This document shows, in pieces, positions 46,081 to 61,710 of a stretch of DNA of 64,000 nucleotides (positions are counted from its first letter, which is position 1; each line of letters starts with the position of its first letter). The position numbers were made by a program, and so were the translations under genes. Below the pieces are notes generated by a model. It was given only the letters and a program-made list of their open reading frames with translations. It was not told the origin of the DNA and did no database searches. This DNA comes from Hermatobates lingyangjiaoensis (Eukaryota; Arthropoda; Insecta; Hemiptera; Hermatobatidae). Where the stretch lies: the NCBI GenBank assembly GCA_026182355.1, contig JAPFBL010000255.1, forward strand, positions 2,294,001-2,358,000, read 5' to 3'.

Positions 46081-48469
46081 TTACTTTTCTCCCCTAAAAC
46101 AGTACTAAATGTAAAAACTTGTAAGTATGAGGCTTAGAAGAAAATAGGCAAACAAACATGTTATTGTTTTAGAAGTATTAAAAAATTAACATTTTAAGTA
46201 AGAGAACAAGAAAACTAAAGAAAAAAAAATCAGTTTGTCACTTTCACCAATAGATTTCACTCTCTGTAACATGGTTTGAAATTAATATAACATATTTTAA
46301 AGATTGCATAACATAGAATACTGTTTAATGAAAAAGGAAAAATTCAGAACTTGTATTACAATTTTTATAAAATAATTAAGTCATAAGAAACATGCCAGAA
46401 AAAAGTTTATATGATCTATCTTCAATAATTAGAGTAAAAAAAGTAGTAACGAAGCAGTAAAAAGTAGTAATCCGAAAATTAAAGTAAAATCAATAAAAAT
46501 AATATAAATAAAATTGTTTGTTTGTTTTCCATATCCACACATATAAGGCTTTCACCTTTTAGTACTGTTCTAGAGGCGGAAATTGTGGCTTATTTATTAT
46601 TTGGTGCCCATTTTTAGCAATGGGCGAGATACGTTACTTGAATAAAAGTAAAGTAAAATCAACAATAAATGACTAATGAAATAGCATTTGACTGAAGTTT
46701 ATTGAGTCACATAATGAAACAAAAGCGTTTTGTGATTTGATTTATCTTTGTTAATGTGTAAACAGAAGTGACCAGATATATTTGCTTATTGTATGGACCA
46801 ACAAATAACACAAGTGTTAAGAACTCTTTGAGAGGAATATTTTCTGAAATTGACTTTCTATTTATTATACAAAGAAGTGTATACGTTTGTGCTGCATTAT
46901 AGAACAGAAATATAATTCTTTGGCCTTTTAGACATGCTTTGTACTGTGGGTACTAAATCTGCAATTACTTTTATTAAAAAAAAAATTGATAAAATATGAC
47001 AGCATTAGCTTATAAAGCCATTTTTAAAAGTTTGTCTTTTATTCTAATATTGTTGAAAAATATGAATTTTCAACTTGTTTAGAATTATCTTTCTAATTCA
47101 GTTAGGTGAGAAATGCTGCATTCATATAAACTGATATTAGCAATAAGAATGTTAATTACTACTTAAATACTATTAATTTTAAAATTTGCTTTAATAATGA
47201 CATAATTTAGTGATATATGGTATTACTTACTTAATAAAGGCTAGAATTTGTTTTATGAAATTACTTACTTTTCCAAGGCATATATATAAGCAGTCAATGA
47301 CGAGATTTAGAACAAAACTATCTCGAGCTATTTTAATTAATATTCAGAATCTTTTAATGGATGATATCAACAACTTCTTTTGATATTAATTGAGCACACT
47401 GAAATAGTTACTGCACAAGGGACTGTGTGGAGTGCACTGGACAGCTGAAGAGGTTGGGCGGACTTCCGACCACTACGAGGCTTCCTCATTTCGACCTCTC
47501 TGATAGACTTTTATTAACGCCTATTGTATCTCTATATTCACTTAACGAGATAAATTAAACCCATTTACTGTTTCAAACAGCTGTTAGTAAAAAAAATAAC
47601 CAAAATAGCTTCTAGTTCTAAATTTTAGAGCCTATGTTCTTAAATTATTTAACACGTACACATTTTTAAAATTTATATTGTATAACACATAATATTAAAA
47701 ACCATATATATTTATCTATTTTATATGTATAACTGCACCAGATAAAAAACACTTCGGGCAGTCAGTCTTTTATCTAAACCAAATAACACATAATTTTCAA
47801 AACCCGCAAATTTTTGTCTTCCTAAATGACTAAATCTTCAAGTCATAATTGCTATACAACAAATAAACACATTGTATTTAAGAAATTTGATTTAGATAAG
47901 AAAACTGATGGAATAAATGTTATTTTATTTGGTGCAGTTATACTTATAAAATAGATAAATGTATTTAGTTTTGCCACCAAGCCAGCCTTGAATTTCACTT
48001 TATAATGCCATACAAAAATTACAATAACATATATATTTATAAACTGCATAAAGAATTCTGAAATGAAACTTCCATCTTTCTACCAAAATACGGTTCCATT
48101 CAAAGTCACGTACGGTACACAATATCTTTTATTATTGACAAAAGAAGTTTCTTAGACAATAACCATTATTTTGACCGTAATATTATTGTAATACATAAGT
48201 CATTTATTTTTAAGACTTATTTTGCTCATCCTAATATTTTTTGCATTGTTGTGTCTTATTCGCAATGTGTTCAGCGTTCAATAGAACCTTCACCTGTATA
48301 ACTCACATGAATTGATTTTCAAGATATAATGTATCTGCCAATTATTTCATACTATTTGTAACATTTGTCATTCAAATGTTACATAATTCAGAATAACATA
48401 ATTCTAATCATTATAGAAAAATATTATAGGTCACGTGTTGTTTATTTCCTTGACCAATTTCTACTTGTT

Positions 48470-48720
48470 AGCGTGACCTATGTCTGCTGGCGACTGAAGG
48501 AATTATTTGCTGAAAGGCGTTCGGTTGCTGGTGACACTGCAGGCGAGGTGTGACGGGTCTTGAGTCCTGCACTACGCAGGAGCAGCCCCAGTCAGGTAGG
48601 TCAGGCACTCTCTCAGACCTCAACCAGGCCTAGAGTAACCCTCTCAGTCATATGCTTGGAGCAACTCTACCCCAATACTTTAGTTTACTTCTAACAGAGG
48701 TGTCCAAACCTGCACTACAG
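48470..48720. other. GC-rich patch, possible non-coding exon or promoter
   Basis: GC content rises sharply. On the plus strand GCCCCAGTCAG is followed by GTAGGT at 48595, which could be a donor. No ORF of note on either strand. Confidence 0.25.
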
Positions 48721-51700
48721 TACCATGGCTCAACGAGATCTCATCACTGAGTCACCATTAATGTCAGTAATATCAATTTTACTATTCAAATTTGTAATTA
48801 ATGTATATAATATAACATGCTTGTCCTTAAAAATAAATTGTTTTACTTTATAGCGTAACCTCTTTTATAATACTAATAAATATAAGATTACCGATAATAA
48901 GTTGGTTTATACGTACATCTCTTAAATAGATTGATACGCTGCTTTTCCTGATGGCATCTGTTGCAATACCGAAGAGAGTTTTCTAGATAGTACCCTGCGT
49001 TGTTTTCCCATGTATCGTGAGACTGTTCCAATGAAATATTTCATCCGGTTTTAATAGTATATATAAAGATTCTGTTGTACATGTATGTGCACGGAAGTTA
49101 TTTTTTATGAGTGGTGGATTCAGACCTGCAAACAATTTTACTTCTTATTATCAATATGTAAATGTTTATGTTTTCAAAAAGTTTTTACTTACTCTAAAAG
49201 TTACGTTCTTTCACCAGATAAAATTCATGAATTTTAAATGGTGTTGTACACTTTTTGGAAATTATCGAAACAGGAAAGTTATGCTATTATGCAGTATGTA
49301 ACAAAGAACAATTCTCTCCCCCTTATTTAGATAATTGTAAAAATATAATCAATCATCGGGCAGTATCTAGAATTATTGAAAACAAAAGATAGTTGATTTG
49401 GAGCCAAAGTCAAAAAGTGTTAGTTGCATCGCTACCACCAGGGATTACTTGTCGGTCACACTGGCGCACCAAAATTAGAAACACAACGCATTAAATTGTC
49501 ATGTTACTTGTTTTAATATTATTTTCAATTTGTTATAAATATGGCATTTAAGTTATACAATTTAATTATTGCTTTTATTATTTGATTATCAATATTAATT
49601 TTACTTTTAAAAATGGTTTTTTAATAAATAAATCTTATTTATTATATATATAACATATACATATATTATATATAACTTATAATATTCATTAAATAATAAT
49701 TATAAATATCACCTTCAATTTACACTTTTTTTTGTCACGAAGTACATATTACCATTACTTTAAAAGAAAAAATGTTCAGCATAAATCAAGCAGGTGTTAT
49801 CACTCAAAATTGAATAAAAATTTCAAAGTGCAATTGAATGATTGCAATTTAAGGGTTTAAATTAAGAATAATATTTAATTTTTAATTTATAGCATGAAAT
49901 ATTAATTGTTTAGATATTAATGAACAAGTATATTATTAGAAAACCAGCCGTCATACCTCGTATAATGCCGCTGCAGTTGTCCGACCTGCTTTGGGAATTA
50001 CCCACTTTCGAATGTAACTGAGATATAATATGCAGATATGTGGACAATATGCATGAACAATATGTTAAATAATATGAGATTGTATCCTCTTCTCACCAAA
50101 ATTATTTATTAAAATAATTGTTCTTCTTTTCTTAATCATTCATATTATTTTATAAGTAAAGCTAAAGCAGGAAGTAATATAATATTTCTCTGTCAATAAA
50201 TATTACATAGGCTACTTCTAGCCCAGGTATTCAGTTATATAAATAAACTGTAGAATAAATCACTACAAACAAATAATAATATTCACAGTACGATTTGCGT
50301 ATAAAATGTTCATTTAAAAAAATCTAAGTTAATATTTTTTGCTATTTCACAAGTGGTCTGTGATATATTCGCATAAATCACATGATTTTTATGATTTCTG
50401 AGAATATTTCTCAAAATATTGGTGCTGATAATCTGGCTTGATTGCAAAAATTTAAACTTAATATTATGCGGAATAATAAATTGCATTTGTTTTGAAAGAA
50501 TTTTAAAATATAATAAAATGAAGGGAATGAAAAATGAAATGAAGGTACGAGTGTCTAACTGAAGAAACTCCAGTGGTCGGCAGTCATTAATCAAAAGCCA
50601 AACATCACCAGCTAAGGGATTTATATTTTCCTTGAATGCCAAGTATATTTAAAGAACGTCTTTTTAAATAGCTAAAGGTTTTATCATGAAAAAGTTAGTT
50701 ATCAAACTTAATAACAACAATATATATATTGAGAAGCATTACATGCAGATATAATTACTTTTATTAAACTAATGATTAATGTTTACTATTTTTGGAAGTA
50801 AGGTTTACCTGTTGTTTTCATTTTTTTTTTTTTTGCTGCTTTTAATGTTTTTATCATAAAGTCATTTTTTCAATACTTTTGACACGGTTTAAAGTTAAAT
50901 GATATCATTATAATAAAGGTTGCAATGTAAAATTGGAGAAGAAATAGCAAATGCCTGATATTCAACTAAACTAATGATTATAAAATTAAATTACAGGACT
51001 CAAAAAAATATTTATTTTGCATATAATTTCTCATGTATATTACATATATAAAAGGGAATGTAAAATTGAATTGCAAATTTATATAAAATAGAATAAACTA
51101 ATGAGTATATCTTTTAAAAGATGTATTTAAACTGTGGTTAGTAACTGCGTTGAAGTAAGCGTTAATAAAGTTCTATTTTTATGCCTAGAGCGCCCCTCAA
51201 GTAACAGAGGCGGCAGAGTTTCACGACCCTTACGTACACTGTGTCTACGCCACATTTTCTTTCACTAATGTTATTATAACAGTTTTGCAGGTTAATAAGA
51301 TGTCATTACTAGTGTATTGCAAAGGTAAGCTTGAGAATTGTCAGAGGATGAGGCAAGACAGTTATTCTATCAGTGCCACAGAGTAGACTCTCATTTCTAT
51401 GAAAATGCAACCGTTGTTTCTATATACCTTTCAACATCTTGAAAATATGTTAAGAACCAACTCAAATGAAGACTATCTTCACAGAATGTAGTTATAACTT
51501 TAAGAGCCAAATTGAATTTATATTCATCATAATTGACAAAATTGTGGCAGGCACATTGGAAATCAATTCCAGGGGATTTTAATGTTATAATTTTCTTTAT
51601 TTCTGGTAAATACTATCAATTGTTAAGTTTGGTTTTATTAAGAAATTTAAGATAGTAAGGATAGTCATGCAAATACTTTTAAAACTGCATGTGAAATAAT

Positions 51701-54700
51701 AAAGACTTGTTTTTTATATAGGGTGTAAATACAGGGTTCCGTTAGGCAGTAACAACTACCATGTCCACTGTTCAGTTATAGCAAATATGACAGGCGCCCG
51801 TAAACAAATATTTGAAATCATTAATTCAAACTTTCTTTTATTTAATAATACCTTTCGTTTTATTCTACTTGTTGGTGCACGCTATACTTAAAAATCATAG
51901 TAAAATAATTACTGATCAAAAAGTTAGGATGGGGTGATTAAAAATGTTTAATATTCAGAGAGATTTTCAAATTGGAATTTGTTTTATCTAAATTGGCCTT
52001 AACCGTTTAGAAAGTAATGTTGTCTCTATCGGAATCAGGAAGCAGATTATGGTACAAGGGATAGGCAGGGCTGTTTGAATGTTAATAGAGCCTCATTTGG
52101 TTGTGATTGACTTGAATGGGGGTATTATTGCAGGTACCATATGTTCCTTCTGCTGCTAACTGTTGGTTTCGTGCAACATTGTAACATATGCTGCAGCAGT
52201 CAGTTCAATACAATTGTAATGAACCTTGCCACAAAAGGAGTTCAGTGTTTATATCGTTGAACTGATTGCATCCATCCATGATTTACGCTTCATAAAAAAA
52301 AAATATAATGAACACTGTGGGAAATATAAATTCTGAACTATTTTTAGCAACAATATAGGTCCCTCAGGAAACTTTGGTATTAGGTTTGATTATACACGAT
52401 GTCCCCTTAGAAACAGACGTGGATGCAAAACAATGACAGCACTGTCTGGTTTTCAGGTGGTTCGTATTAACTGCAAAGATAAATATCCGTACACTATGGT
52501 GTACGGCATGATTAGTAGTTCTATCCTAGAGACTCACTGCTGTTTAAGTAATGTTCTAGTAGAGTGGGCAGGTCAGTAATTCTTGTCCATCAGTGAGCGA
52601 GTCTGTCGCGTGAAGACATCATTTGGCCCTACATATTCAGAGTTTAAAGTTTCAGTCTGCTTTCAATAGGAGTCAGATAAGATAGTTAGGGGATGAGATA
52701 AGTTGTTAAGGCTTATAATGGTTGGGAATGTATACGGCAATGTCAAGAGTCTGAACAAGGAGGATAGGATGAGAAGGTGGTTTATTGTCTTCATTAGTTT
52801 TGAGTCGTAGCTATATATAGATTTACAACTTCAATGATGTTGATAACCACATTTATGGACTATAAAGATGCCCTAATTATAAAACAGCTATATTGTACTG
52901 AATAATTTTGATCCAGGCTTTGTAAGTGCGTTTCCAAACCAAACTAAGCATCATGCGTAACAGTCGAACGTTCAGCCGCTTTATGGTCACGAATAGGCAT
53001 GGTCACTGTAATTAGCGTATTCTTCCATTTGAGACTGAATACAGTTTACACAGAGGATTTAATTAGGATTTACTACATTTATTGAATGTCAATCTGGCGT
53101 TTAATTTGAAACCTCAGTATTTCACTTGAATTTCATGGAGTACGGCCTGGTTACCCATGAAAATGGCATGGTTTTTCTAACCCAGTCGATTATCTACCAA
53201 ACTTTACTGGCTTTGCGGCAGTAGAAGTTGAAATGCCAAGTAGACGATGAAGAACTATATTTTTAAGAGTAGGCTATATTATATAAATTTTCTTGTAATA
53301 CTTCTTTTTCTGTGACTTGAAAATACAGTAAAGTGTAAATATACATGTATCAATTGTACTTTAATTTTACTTGTTGTCAGAAACACAGGTGACTAAAAAG
53401 TAAGCTATCTAATAATCTGTTTCTCGACTTTTAAACGAGCTGAGTGTAAGAAGTTTCTTTAAATTGATTGATAATGATAAAATAAATATAGTTCAGAGTA
53501 AATAGAGAAAAAAGGGGTATAATTAGTCGGTTATAAGAAGTTCAACTAATTAGCGGTCTTAATTCCTTACATGCAGTTTATCAAGTATATACTAATTTAA
53601 GTTAAAACAGTTATTTACCAAAAGCAATGTATTACCAACTTTACCTCAGTTTCCTTGTCTCACAGAAATTAAATGATGTTATTCCTGTAGTCTGCGAAAT
53701 GAAAAATAAGCGGTAAAATGACTAAACTTTTTCGTCTGTCCCCTTGAAGAAGTTTGTATGAAAAATAATTTCCAGAACTATAAAAAATGATGATTTTTTT
53801 AATATACAACAATTGAATTATCAATCATCAAATTACAACATAAAAAAGTTATTCCTACTTTACAAAACTTTATTCCTATTAAAAAATATTTATTTTAAAA
53901 AATATACATGTACGATAATAATATTAGTCAAATTCTTTTCTTTATTCTTTTCTCTTTTTTTTAAAAAAAAATTGGCTTTATTATCTTAAAATTAATTTTT
54001 TCGTAAAGTAAGACGAATGACTTAGTAACGGTCCTATCTACGATTACTTGGAACATTTTCGTTTTTATATATTATTCATTACTCACGAAAGCAATTTAAC
54101 TGAAATCTAATTGTTAGGCTTGAGCAATCCTTAGGTTAGAACCTAATATAAGATAAGATAATATAAGAGGAATACTACTTTTGACTTATATTGGTTATCT
54201 TTAAAAAACTGGTATTTCTATTCTACAGGGAACTCAAAGACCTAGCCTTGGGAACAAAAATAAATATCAGCTTTATAAATATCTCCTGCTTTGTAAATTA
54301 ATCATTAATCCTTGAAAAAGAAGAAATGATGTTTGAAATTTATTTCTCTTTTTAAACTGAAAATATTACAATTCAAAACTTCTTTCTCCTACTGATGAGA
54401 ATTGAGTAGTTAGGAAGTTCATAATTTGCATAATTATTAGTTCATCTAATAATAGTTAATAAAAAAACACCCTTTTTTAATCTATGATCAAATTTTAATC
54501 CGATAAGTAATCTCTTACTTTCCAAATATATTTTATAGATTGTGTTTCTTTCTCTGAATATGGAAACAAATTTTCTAATTCTTTAAACCTGATTACTGAT
54601 TAATTTGATTACCGGTAGAGATAGTAGCCTGAAGGCTAAAGGTAGGTAGGTAAAGGTGGTTTGAATGTTGATTGTAGTGTATATATAGTATACACTTTAA

Positions 54701-57700
54701 ATTTCTTAAAATCATGAAGAGAACGGTTAAAATTACTATGTAATAATAAAATTTGACATTATACCCTTAATATATTTCAATATTTTTCAAATAAGTGGGT
54801 TCTTTATCCCTCAAAGTCTGACAAAGTTACAACACTTTCGATAGATAGGCACATAGCTACAGGAAAGTACACTTTAATAGTTAAGTCGGCCTCAAAATTC
54901 GTAAATCGGTAAAAAATGTTATACCTATTTGTTTTTCATCATCACTCTACTTTATTATAGTCAAGATAAAAATCATCATTTAAATAGATTGAAACAAAAA
55001 ATATAACTTGTATGCACCTTAATTATAACATACTTATATTTTAAACTTCTGATCTTATATATAATTATTCTACCATTATTTAACTCATTTAGTAGGAAAA
55101 CAAAATTTGTATTAGCAAATTTCAGCCAGATTAAATATGATTTGGTATAATAAGTTAAAAAATTGAAAGATTTCAATATAAAATTAACTTGTTTTAAACA
55201 CAACAAGAATTTCTTTTTATTAAAAGTTCAATAAATGTCTTTATTTGGATTGTGATAAGAAATTATTTAAGTTAATCCGAAAATCCCAAGTTAAAACCAA
55301 GTTAAATCCGAAAAGTATAACAGGTTGTTTCCCCACATTTCAAAAGAGTTTCCTACGTTAGGGCTATATTGTCTCTTCCAATCAACATTTTTTTCATATC
55401 ATTAGGTAGATAATTTATGCAATATTGTAGAGTTTTAATGTTAAAAGTTGAGTCAAAAAACTTCCTAAAGTCATAAAATTTTCTATAATTATTCTTTAGG
55501 TTGTTTCAATTTCATCAAAAATGTATACTGTTCGTTCTTCTATAAGAGCTCTTTTTGTGTTTATTTGTAATCGGTAAAAAAGTGTAACTGATTACAAGCT
55601 TTCAAATTCAACTAAAGTTACATCTTTTACATTATTTTGGAAAACTGACTTTTACTTTTATCGACAAATGTTAAAAATTTTTTAGTTCATGCTATTATTA
55701 AATGCATAATAATTAAAACATTTAAACTATCTATACAGTTAGTACTTTAAAGCTAAAATTTGCTGTCCAAAGTGACATAATCAAGTAAATTTTCAACTTA
55801 TCACCTGTTATTTCAACTTGTGTTCACAAAAAGTTTTCGATACTTACCCATACACCCATACCTAATACATAAAGTCACAATAAAAAAAATACTTCAGAAA
55901 TGGACTCTGGCGTTCTTAACACGTGTAAACTATCAAAATGTCGAAAACAACTTTTCTCTTAACTGTCATACCTTATTTATAATAAAACAAAAAATTTAAA
56001 AAATATGAAACATTTTCTCAAAATATAGTTTCATGTCATCATAAACTTAATTTTTTTTCGTAATTGCACTCGTTTATTTTATTTGCCACTTTGTATATAA
56101 TTTTTATTGGTATTTATTTTTTTAGTGGTTTTATATCAATAATTTTAGCCATGCATTAAATAACATAAAATTTCTCATCCAAATAAACTCTCTTCAGAGT
56201 TACGTAACCTAATAATAGAGCTACTATGAAGAATAGAATTAGCCTGAACGAGCGTAGTAGTCATCACATTGTTACGTCAACAGTTTCGTTTCATAGTTTA
56301 CACTTTATATACCCACACAATCATTTTTGTGTAAAGAAAATAACATTAATTTAACTGAACCGTGGTAATGTCATGTACGAAACTTTAATTTTCATTGATT
56401 ACTAAGATAAAAAAAAAATAGTTTAACTCTAGACAAAACGTAAAGAAATGTACCTTTCACATGGTATGATATTGTCCAAGAACTATATAGTTCTTTTCTA
56501 AACTAAAGACTGTACATCACAGTGACTTAGAGTGTGGCTACAAACTTTGGGGCAAACACCAAAGAACTGACTGATTTGCCTAAATGTGTCCCGCGTCTTG
56601 ATATCACTGTTAAGATATCATATTGTTACCATTCAAGCGTTGTTCACAACACTAACTGTCTTATTTTACTACAACATTGTACTTTTTGAACCGAATCTTG
56701 TATTGATCCATTTTCTCAAAAAGAGCCTTCCTGCTTGCTTGTACTTATTTTGTCTCACCAATCCCCAGTATTTTTGAAAACTGCTTTTAATCGTCTACCG
56801 TTTTGCAATACTATATTGCAACAACATCATGCTCTTTGAAGCTTATGTTAATTCTGCAGCTCGCAAAATCCAGTTTTTATTTGTTTTGTGGCATATTAAT
56901 GTTCAATATAAATGCCTTTTTTTAAGGCATTTTTTCTAAATTCTAAAAGCATCTTTGAATTTTTTTTAAAAGTAATATTGTAAATAATATTACTTTATAA
57001 TATTATTGTACTAAATGCAATAAATATTCACTTATTGCACAAAATGTCATGTTTTATTGCTACAATAGGTGACTGTTTCATAGGGGTTGTTTTATTAATA
57101 ATAGTACATTTATAGCGATGCACTCAATATTCTCTCCTATTTTTTCATGGTACTGGAATGCTCTCAATGATTTATTCTTGGTTCTTGTCAAGGGCATTAA
57201 TTGTCGTGATTCATAACCTTATTAGATTTTTCAAGATTGTCTTTACTAAAGTCAACCGAATTATTTTCGATTGAAGAAGTAACTGTGGAGGCATAATTTC
57301 ATGCGTTCTCATTAAGCCATTAGCAGAAAACCAATCATTAGCTTTAACGCATCGGTTCTAAGTAACTCAAGTAATGTTGACGTAGTAAGACTGCAGTAAA
57401 ACAATAATTGTCCAAAGTGAAAACACAAGTATTGCTCAAGTTGTATTAATTTGAAAGCATTTTCTATAATATATATTGTTTGTTTGTTAATACAACTTTA
57501 TAATTTCTTCTCTGAATTTACTGAGTCAACTAGAGTAGGAAATGATTTATTCTTTCTACAGGCTATATTCTCTCCCCTCTAGGCTCATCTTGTACGAAAT
57601 GTCTTAGCAGAGCTATTAATCTTAGCTGTAAATCATATTTTTAAGCCTTGGCTTAAACTTCCTAATTTTAATGTCATATCATATTTTTATAAAGAAAATA

Positions 57701-57839
57701 ATGTTGGATGTAATCATTTGATATCATTGTGGGCCAATTAATCTAATGATAGATGATAAAGCGTTTTGAGAATAAAGAGAGAGTATAGTTGAAACAATGG
57801 AACAAAAGATCCATCGTTTTAAAACTAATCTTCTTCAGT

Positions 57840-57970
57840 TAGGACGATTGTGAGTTGTGAAAGGCCAGCGAGGCCAGTGGCACTTTCACTTCTGTCTGCT
57901 GAGGCACCGCTTGCTGTCAATCAGACGCCTGTGCCCCGCTGCAGCATCTCCCCAGCCTGCCACAACTTAC
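57840..57970. other. GC-rich patch with short open frame
   Basis: A plus-strand frame is open for about 40 codons (PVALSLLSAEAPLAVNQTPV) between a CTTCTTCAG and a stop at 57977. There is no homology I recognise. It could be a 5' UTR exon or a decayed exon. Confidence 0.22.
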
Positions 57971-58119
57971 ACAGTTAATATGCGGCATCTGAATTAGACA
58001 TTCATCTTACAGATACAGCGAATTAATGTCACTAAGTGAATGTTGCTAAATTAAAAAGTATATATTACTCTTATAAATTTACAGCATGCCCTTTACTTGT
58101 AGGTTTTTTACCTTCTGTG

Positions 58120-58930
58120 TATTAAGCAGACAAGCCCATCTTTGATGGGTATTTTAAAAAAAAATTCAGAGATGATAGGGATAGTCTATAATATTATTAG
58201 AACTTATAGAGTAGTAGACATTTTATTAGTACAGTCCATAACTGTCATTAAATTTGGAGTTTCTGTTACGATTTGCAGCTTCAGATACTGAGCTCAAAGT
58301 TGATTTTATTCTAGCCATACTTCTTATTAAGTACGCGAGTAGGTGGGACTCACATTTTTAAAGCAAGCAAATGGTAATAAACGTACACGAAATTAAAATT
58401 AACAATGCCTACTTGCTGCAATATCAGGCATCTAAAAATACCTGTATATCTATTCAGTTTTTTTGTGTTCATTGCTTAGAACTGACTCATTTCAAGTTAT
58501 CTTTACGTTTTATGCATTGGATGAAAAAAATAAAATATATTTATTTTAAAAATATACAAGTATTTGTAGGTACCTGATACTGCAGTAAGAAGTACTGTTA
58601 GTTGATATACCTGTGTAGCTAGCTATATACAGCTTAAAAGTCCATAACTTCACTTCATTTCTACGTTGAATTTTTTGAATTTTGAATCAACCCATTCAAA
58701 TTTTGGCTTTATGTTAGACATGCAGAAATCTACTGTCAAAGTTTCAATTTGCTATGACATATGGTGGCTGAGTTTGCTTGTAACAAAATTTTTGGACAAA
58801 CAAACAAACTGACAGAAATTGTTTCTAAGAGTAGATTTGGTTTCTCTGATGTATAAAGCGTAAAGATAACTTGAAATGAGTCAATTCTAAGCAATATACA
58901 GACAAAATCTTAATTTTATTTATATAGAGG
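58120..58930 (+). repeat. Diverged third member of the 2.15-kb repeat family
   Basis: It begins AAGCAGACAAGCCCATCTTTGATGGG. It contains TTGCTTAGAACTGACTCATT and CTTGAAATGAGTCAATTCTA, and ends ATTTTATTTATATAG. It has the same order of motifs as copies 1 and 2 but is shorter and much more diverged, so the family is old and the 29-42 kb pair is a recent duplication. Confidence 0.7.
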
Positions 58931-61710
58931 AATATCAAGCAATCTGTGTAATTACTTATTATATTGTTGAAGAATCAATCTGAATACCATTAATTGAATT
59001 TGAACAAATTCATACCAGTCTCGCAAATCAAAATACTACAGGAAAAGCAACAAAAAGTGACTAATGCTTTAACTTTGACCAAAATAAGTAGTTAACTGTA
59101 GTGACAAGATCTAATTTTATTTAAGTTGTTAATGAGAATCAAAGAGTGGATGTAATTAGAAAAGGAGTGGCGTTCTTCTTTTCATTAGGCACTGATGAAA
59201 ATGAAGATGGATTATATTCCAGCCATGCCGCTACTTCTCCTGGCTTTTGCATATTTATGCTGGCTTAAATTAAAACCTATACTGCTCTACGGTTGATGGG
59301 CCCAATTCAGGAAACATTAGCACATTTCATTAGATTTCTTTCAGAAAAATTAGATTTTAAAGCTAGCAAACATTTTATTTTGTTGCAGAGTTTTTATGAA
59401 GGCTTTACTCAGGTAATAATTATGCATAATAGAAATTCTTGTGTATTATTTGTTAGATTTACGAAAATCCCTATAAACGTTTTTTCTATCTGACTGATAA
59501 AAATCTAACGATCTCTAATAAAAATTTTAGAAATTTATGTTTAGTTCTTACACACACATAAAAGGTTTGATAAGTGCTGTAGCTAATCAATTGACCACAT
59601 ATATTAAACAAACTGCATTATACATAGTTAACTCAGGACGGGAAAGATTAATGCGCATGTGTTTTATAAATTAATTGAAATTTTTATTTGACGTAGTTCG
59701 CAGTTATGAATATGTACCAAGAATCCTACAATTATACCAAGAATTATACAGACTATATATGATAAAGTATAGTGCAGTGAAAGTACACTGGCATTTAACA
59801 CCATCGGTATGATTTCTGGTATAAACTGATCCTGTTTTTTTAAGTTAAAGAGGAACAGTTAATGATTCTAGAAAAAATTAATGGCAAACTATTTAGAAAT
59901 ACTGTAAATAAATATCTATTTTTTATAAAGAAATTACTTAGAAAATAGTTTTTGCTATCTTGAACTGGACTTTTCAAACTATATTTTTTCTTCTCGCAAA
60001 CGCTACACCATATGTTATTGTTTAATTACAAAGTAAATATATATGTCACAAAATTAAGATAAAATTCACTGCCAGCTGTGTCTATCTTGAAACTTCTCAA
60101 ACTATTGTAATACAAACATTAGGTGTTAGGAATTCAAATACAGGGCAATGTTGCATAAGATGCTAATAATAGAGTCTTAGCTATTGAAGTTAATTGATAA
60201 AATCTTTAGAAAAATCATAGCTGTAGTTGAATAACTTTGACAAGTTCTTGAGGTCTAATTTTTGAGATTTGTTGTAAATTAATCTTTTTTTTCAGCTTAT
60301 AAAGAAAAAAAAAGTTTTTAAGTTTACTTAACTTGTAATAATAGAATAGTATCATTAACACAATATCTGTATCATAAGTAACTTTTTGAAAATGAGGGTC
60401 TTGGGCTATGAGACGTCAGAAGATGGGCCAAAATTTAAAATCGTACGCTGAACTAAGAGACAAATAGTATAAACAGTGTGGCTAGCAAAACAAACAAGTT
60501 CATAACCAAATAAGAAATTTAAGGAGAAACGTTTCTAGTTACAAACTTTGTTGTTTTTACTGGTCACAAAAATGTATTGATTTGTCTCTAAATTTCTGAA
60601 GCCTTCCGCTTACTCTCTGGTACCTCTTGGAGTATCGCAGTTTTCAACTCCGAGTGGAAACACTCAAGTAAAAATATAGATATAGTTAAAGTGCAAAAAA
60701 GTTTGAGTATTTGTTTTTTTAAAAAATAATATCACAAGGGTATAGTTCAGATATTGGAAACTGGCAAGCAAACATAAACTGGCTTATAAACGAGTATATT
60801 AGAAATATATTTGTTTATAAGCAAAAATAATTTTTTTTACTGACTCAATCAGTAAACAGTTATGAATATTCCACTGTCATTTGAAGGTTGCTCTGTTTTA
60901 CTGTATGCATGGCATTTGATTGCATCTTGTAAATGGGTGCAGCGTCTAATGATCCAAAGTTCTGACTTTGATCTAATGCCGGTACATCATTAAACTCTAC
61001 CATCATATGAACAAATTAATCTGCAGATTGAGAACAAGGTCACTTTGGCAAAAACCACAGAGTAGCAAAAAATTAGCAACTCAAGTCCAAGCTTTTAATT
61101 CAATAGGTGTTTTCTTTTAATTTTATTAAAATTTTTTAAACTTAATTTTTTCTAAGCACAACAAAGATATTTGCAGATAAAAAACTATGATGTTGTGAAT
61201 TTAAATAAAAATTGTAAACCTTATGGGACTTTAAAATACATTGTTTGACGTAAAAAAGAAATTTTACTTCCAATAAAGTTATTTTAGACTTGGTATAAAA
61301 GTCAATGACTTTAAGACATTTAAACTATACCGATGTCCTCAGTTGCAGCTCAGTCTTTGACTAAGAAAGGCGGTAAAATTATTTTTTTTTTAAAGAAAAA
61401 AATAACTTAAAAATGCAGAACTTAAATGTTCATTCATATACTTTGTTTGCTAATGTAATACAAACAAATATATTTGTTGAAGGGCTAGTTGACTCTAGGA
61501 GGCTTCAAAAATATAAAAATTCTAGTTAATTGTGGGGTAAAGTCGGAAGTGCAAATTATGAAAATCTATGTGAAATTGAAAAACTGTCAGGGGATATCAA
61601 CTTAAGGTATATTGTCTTATATTTTGATGGAGTAAATTGTTTAACAATAAATTTGTCTTAGTAAAAGTATCATTCTAGGAAGAAGGAAATTGTGAAAAGG
61701 TTTATCTTGA

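Larger units (their letters stand above)
46081..61700. other. 15.6 kb without a supported gene
   Basis: AT-rich intergenic or intronic sequence. Short ORFs carry no recognisable motif. Notable contents: GC-richer patches near 47400-47520, 48470-48720 and 57840-57970, and a diverged copy of the 2.15-kb repeat family at 58120-58930. A faint non-LTR endonuclease-like start (NVKSLNKED) occurs near 52740. Distant regulatory DNA or non-coding first exons of the GPCR or LRR gene could lie here. Confidence 0.5.

Noticed and set aside
52680..52800. Possible non-LTR endonuclease N-terminus (NVKSLNKED)
   Set aside because: Only about ten residues match, followed by stops; kept only as a remark.
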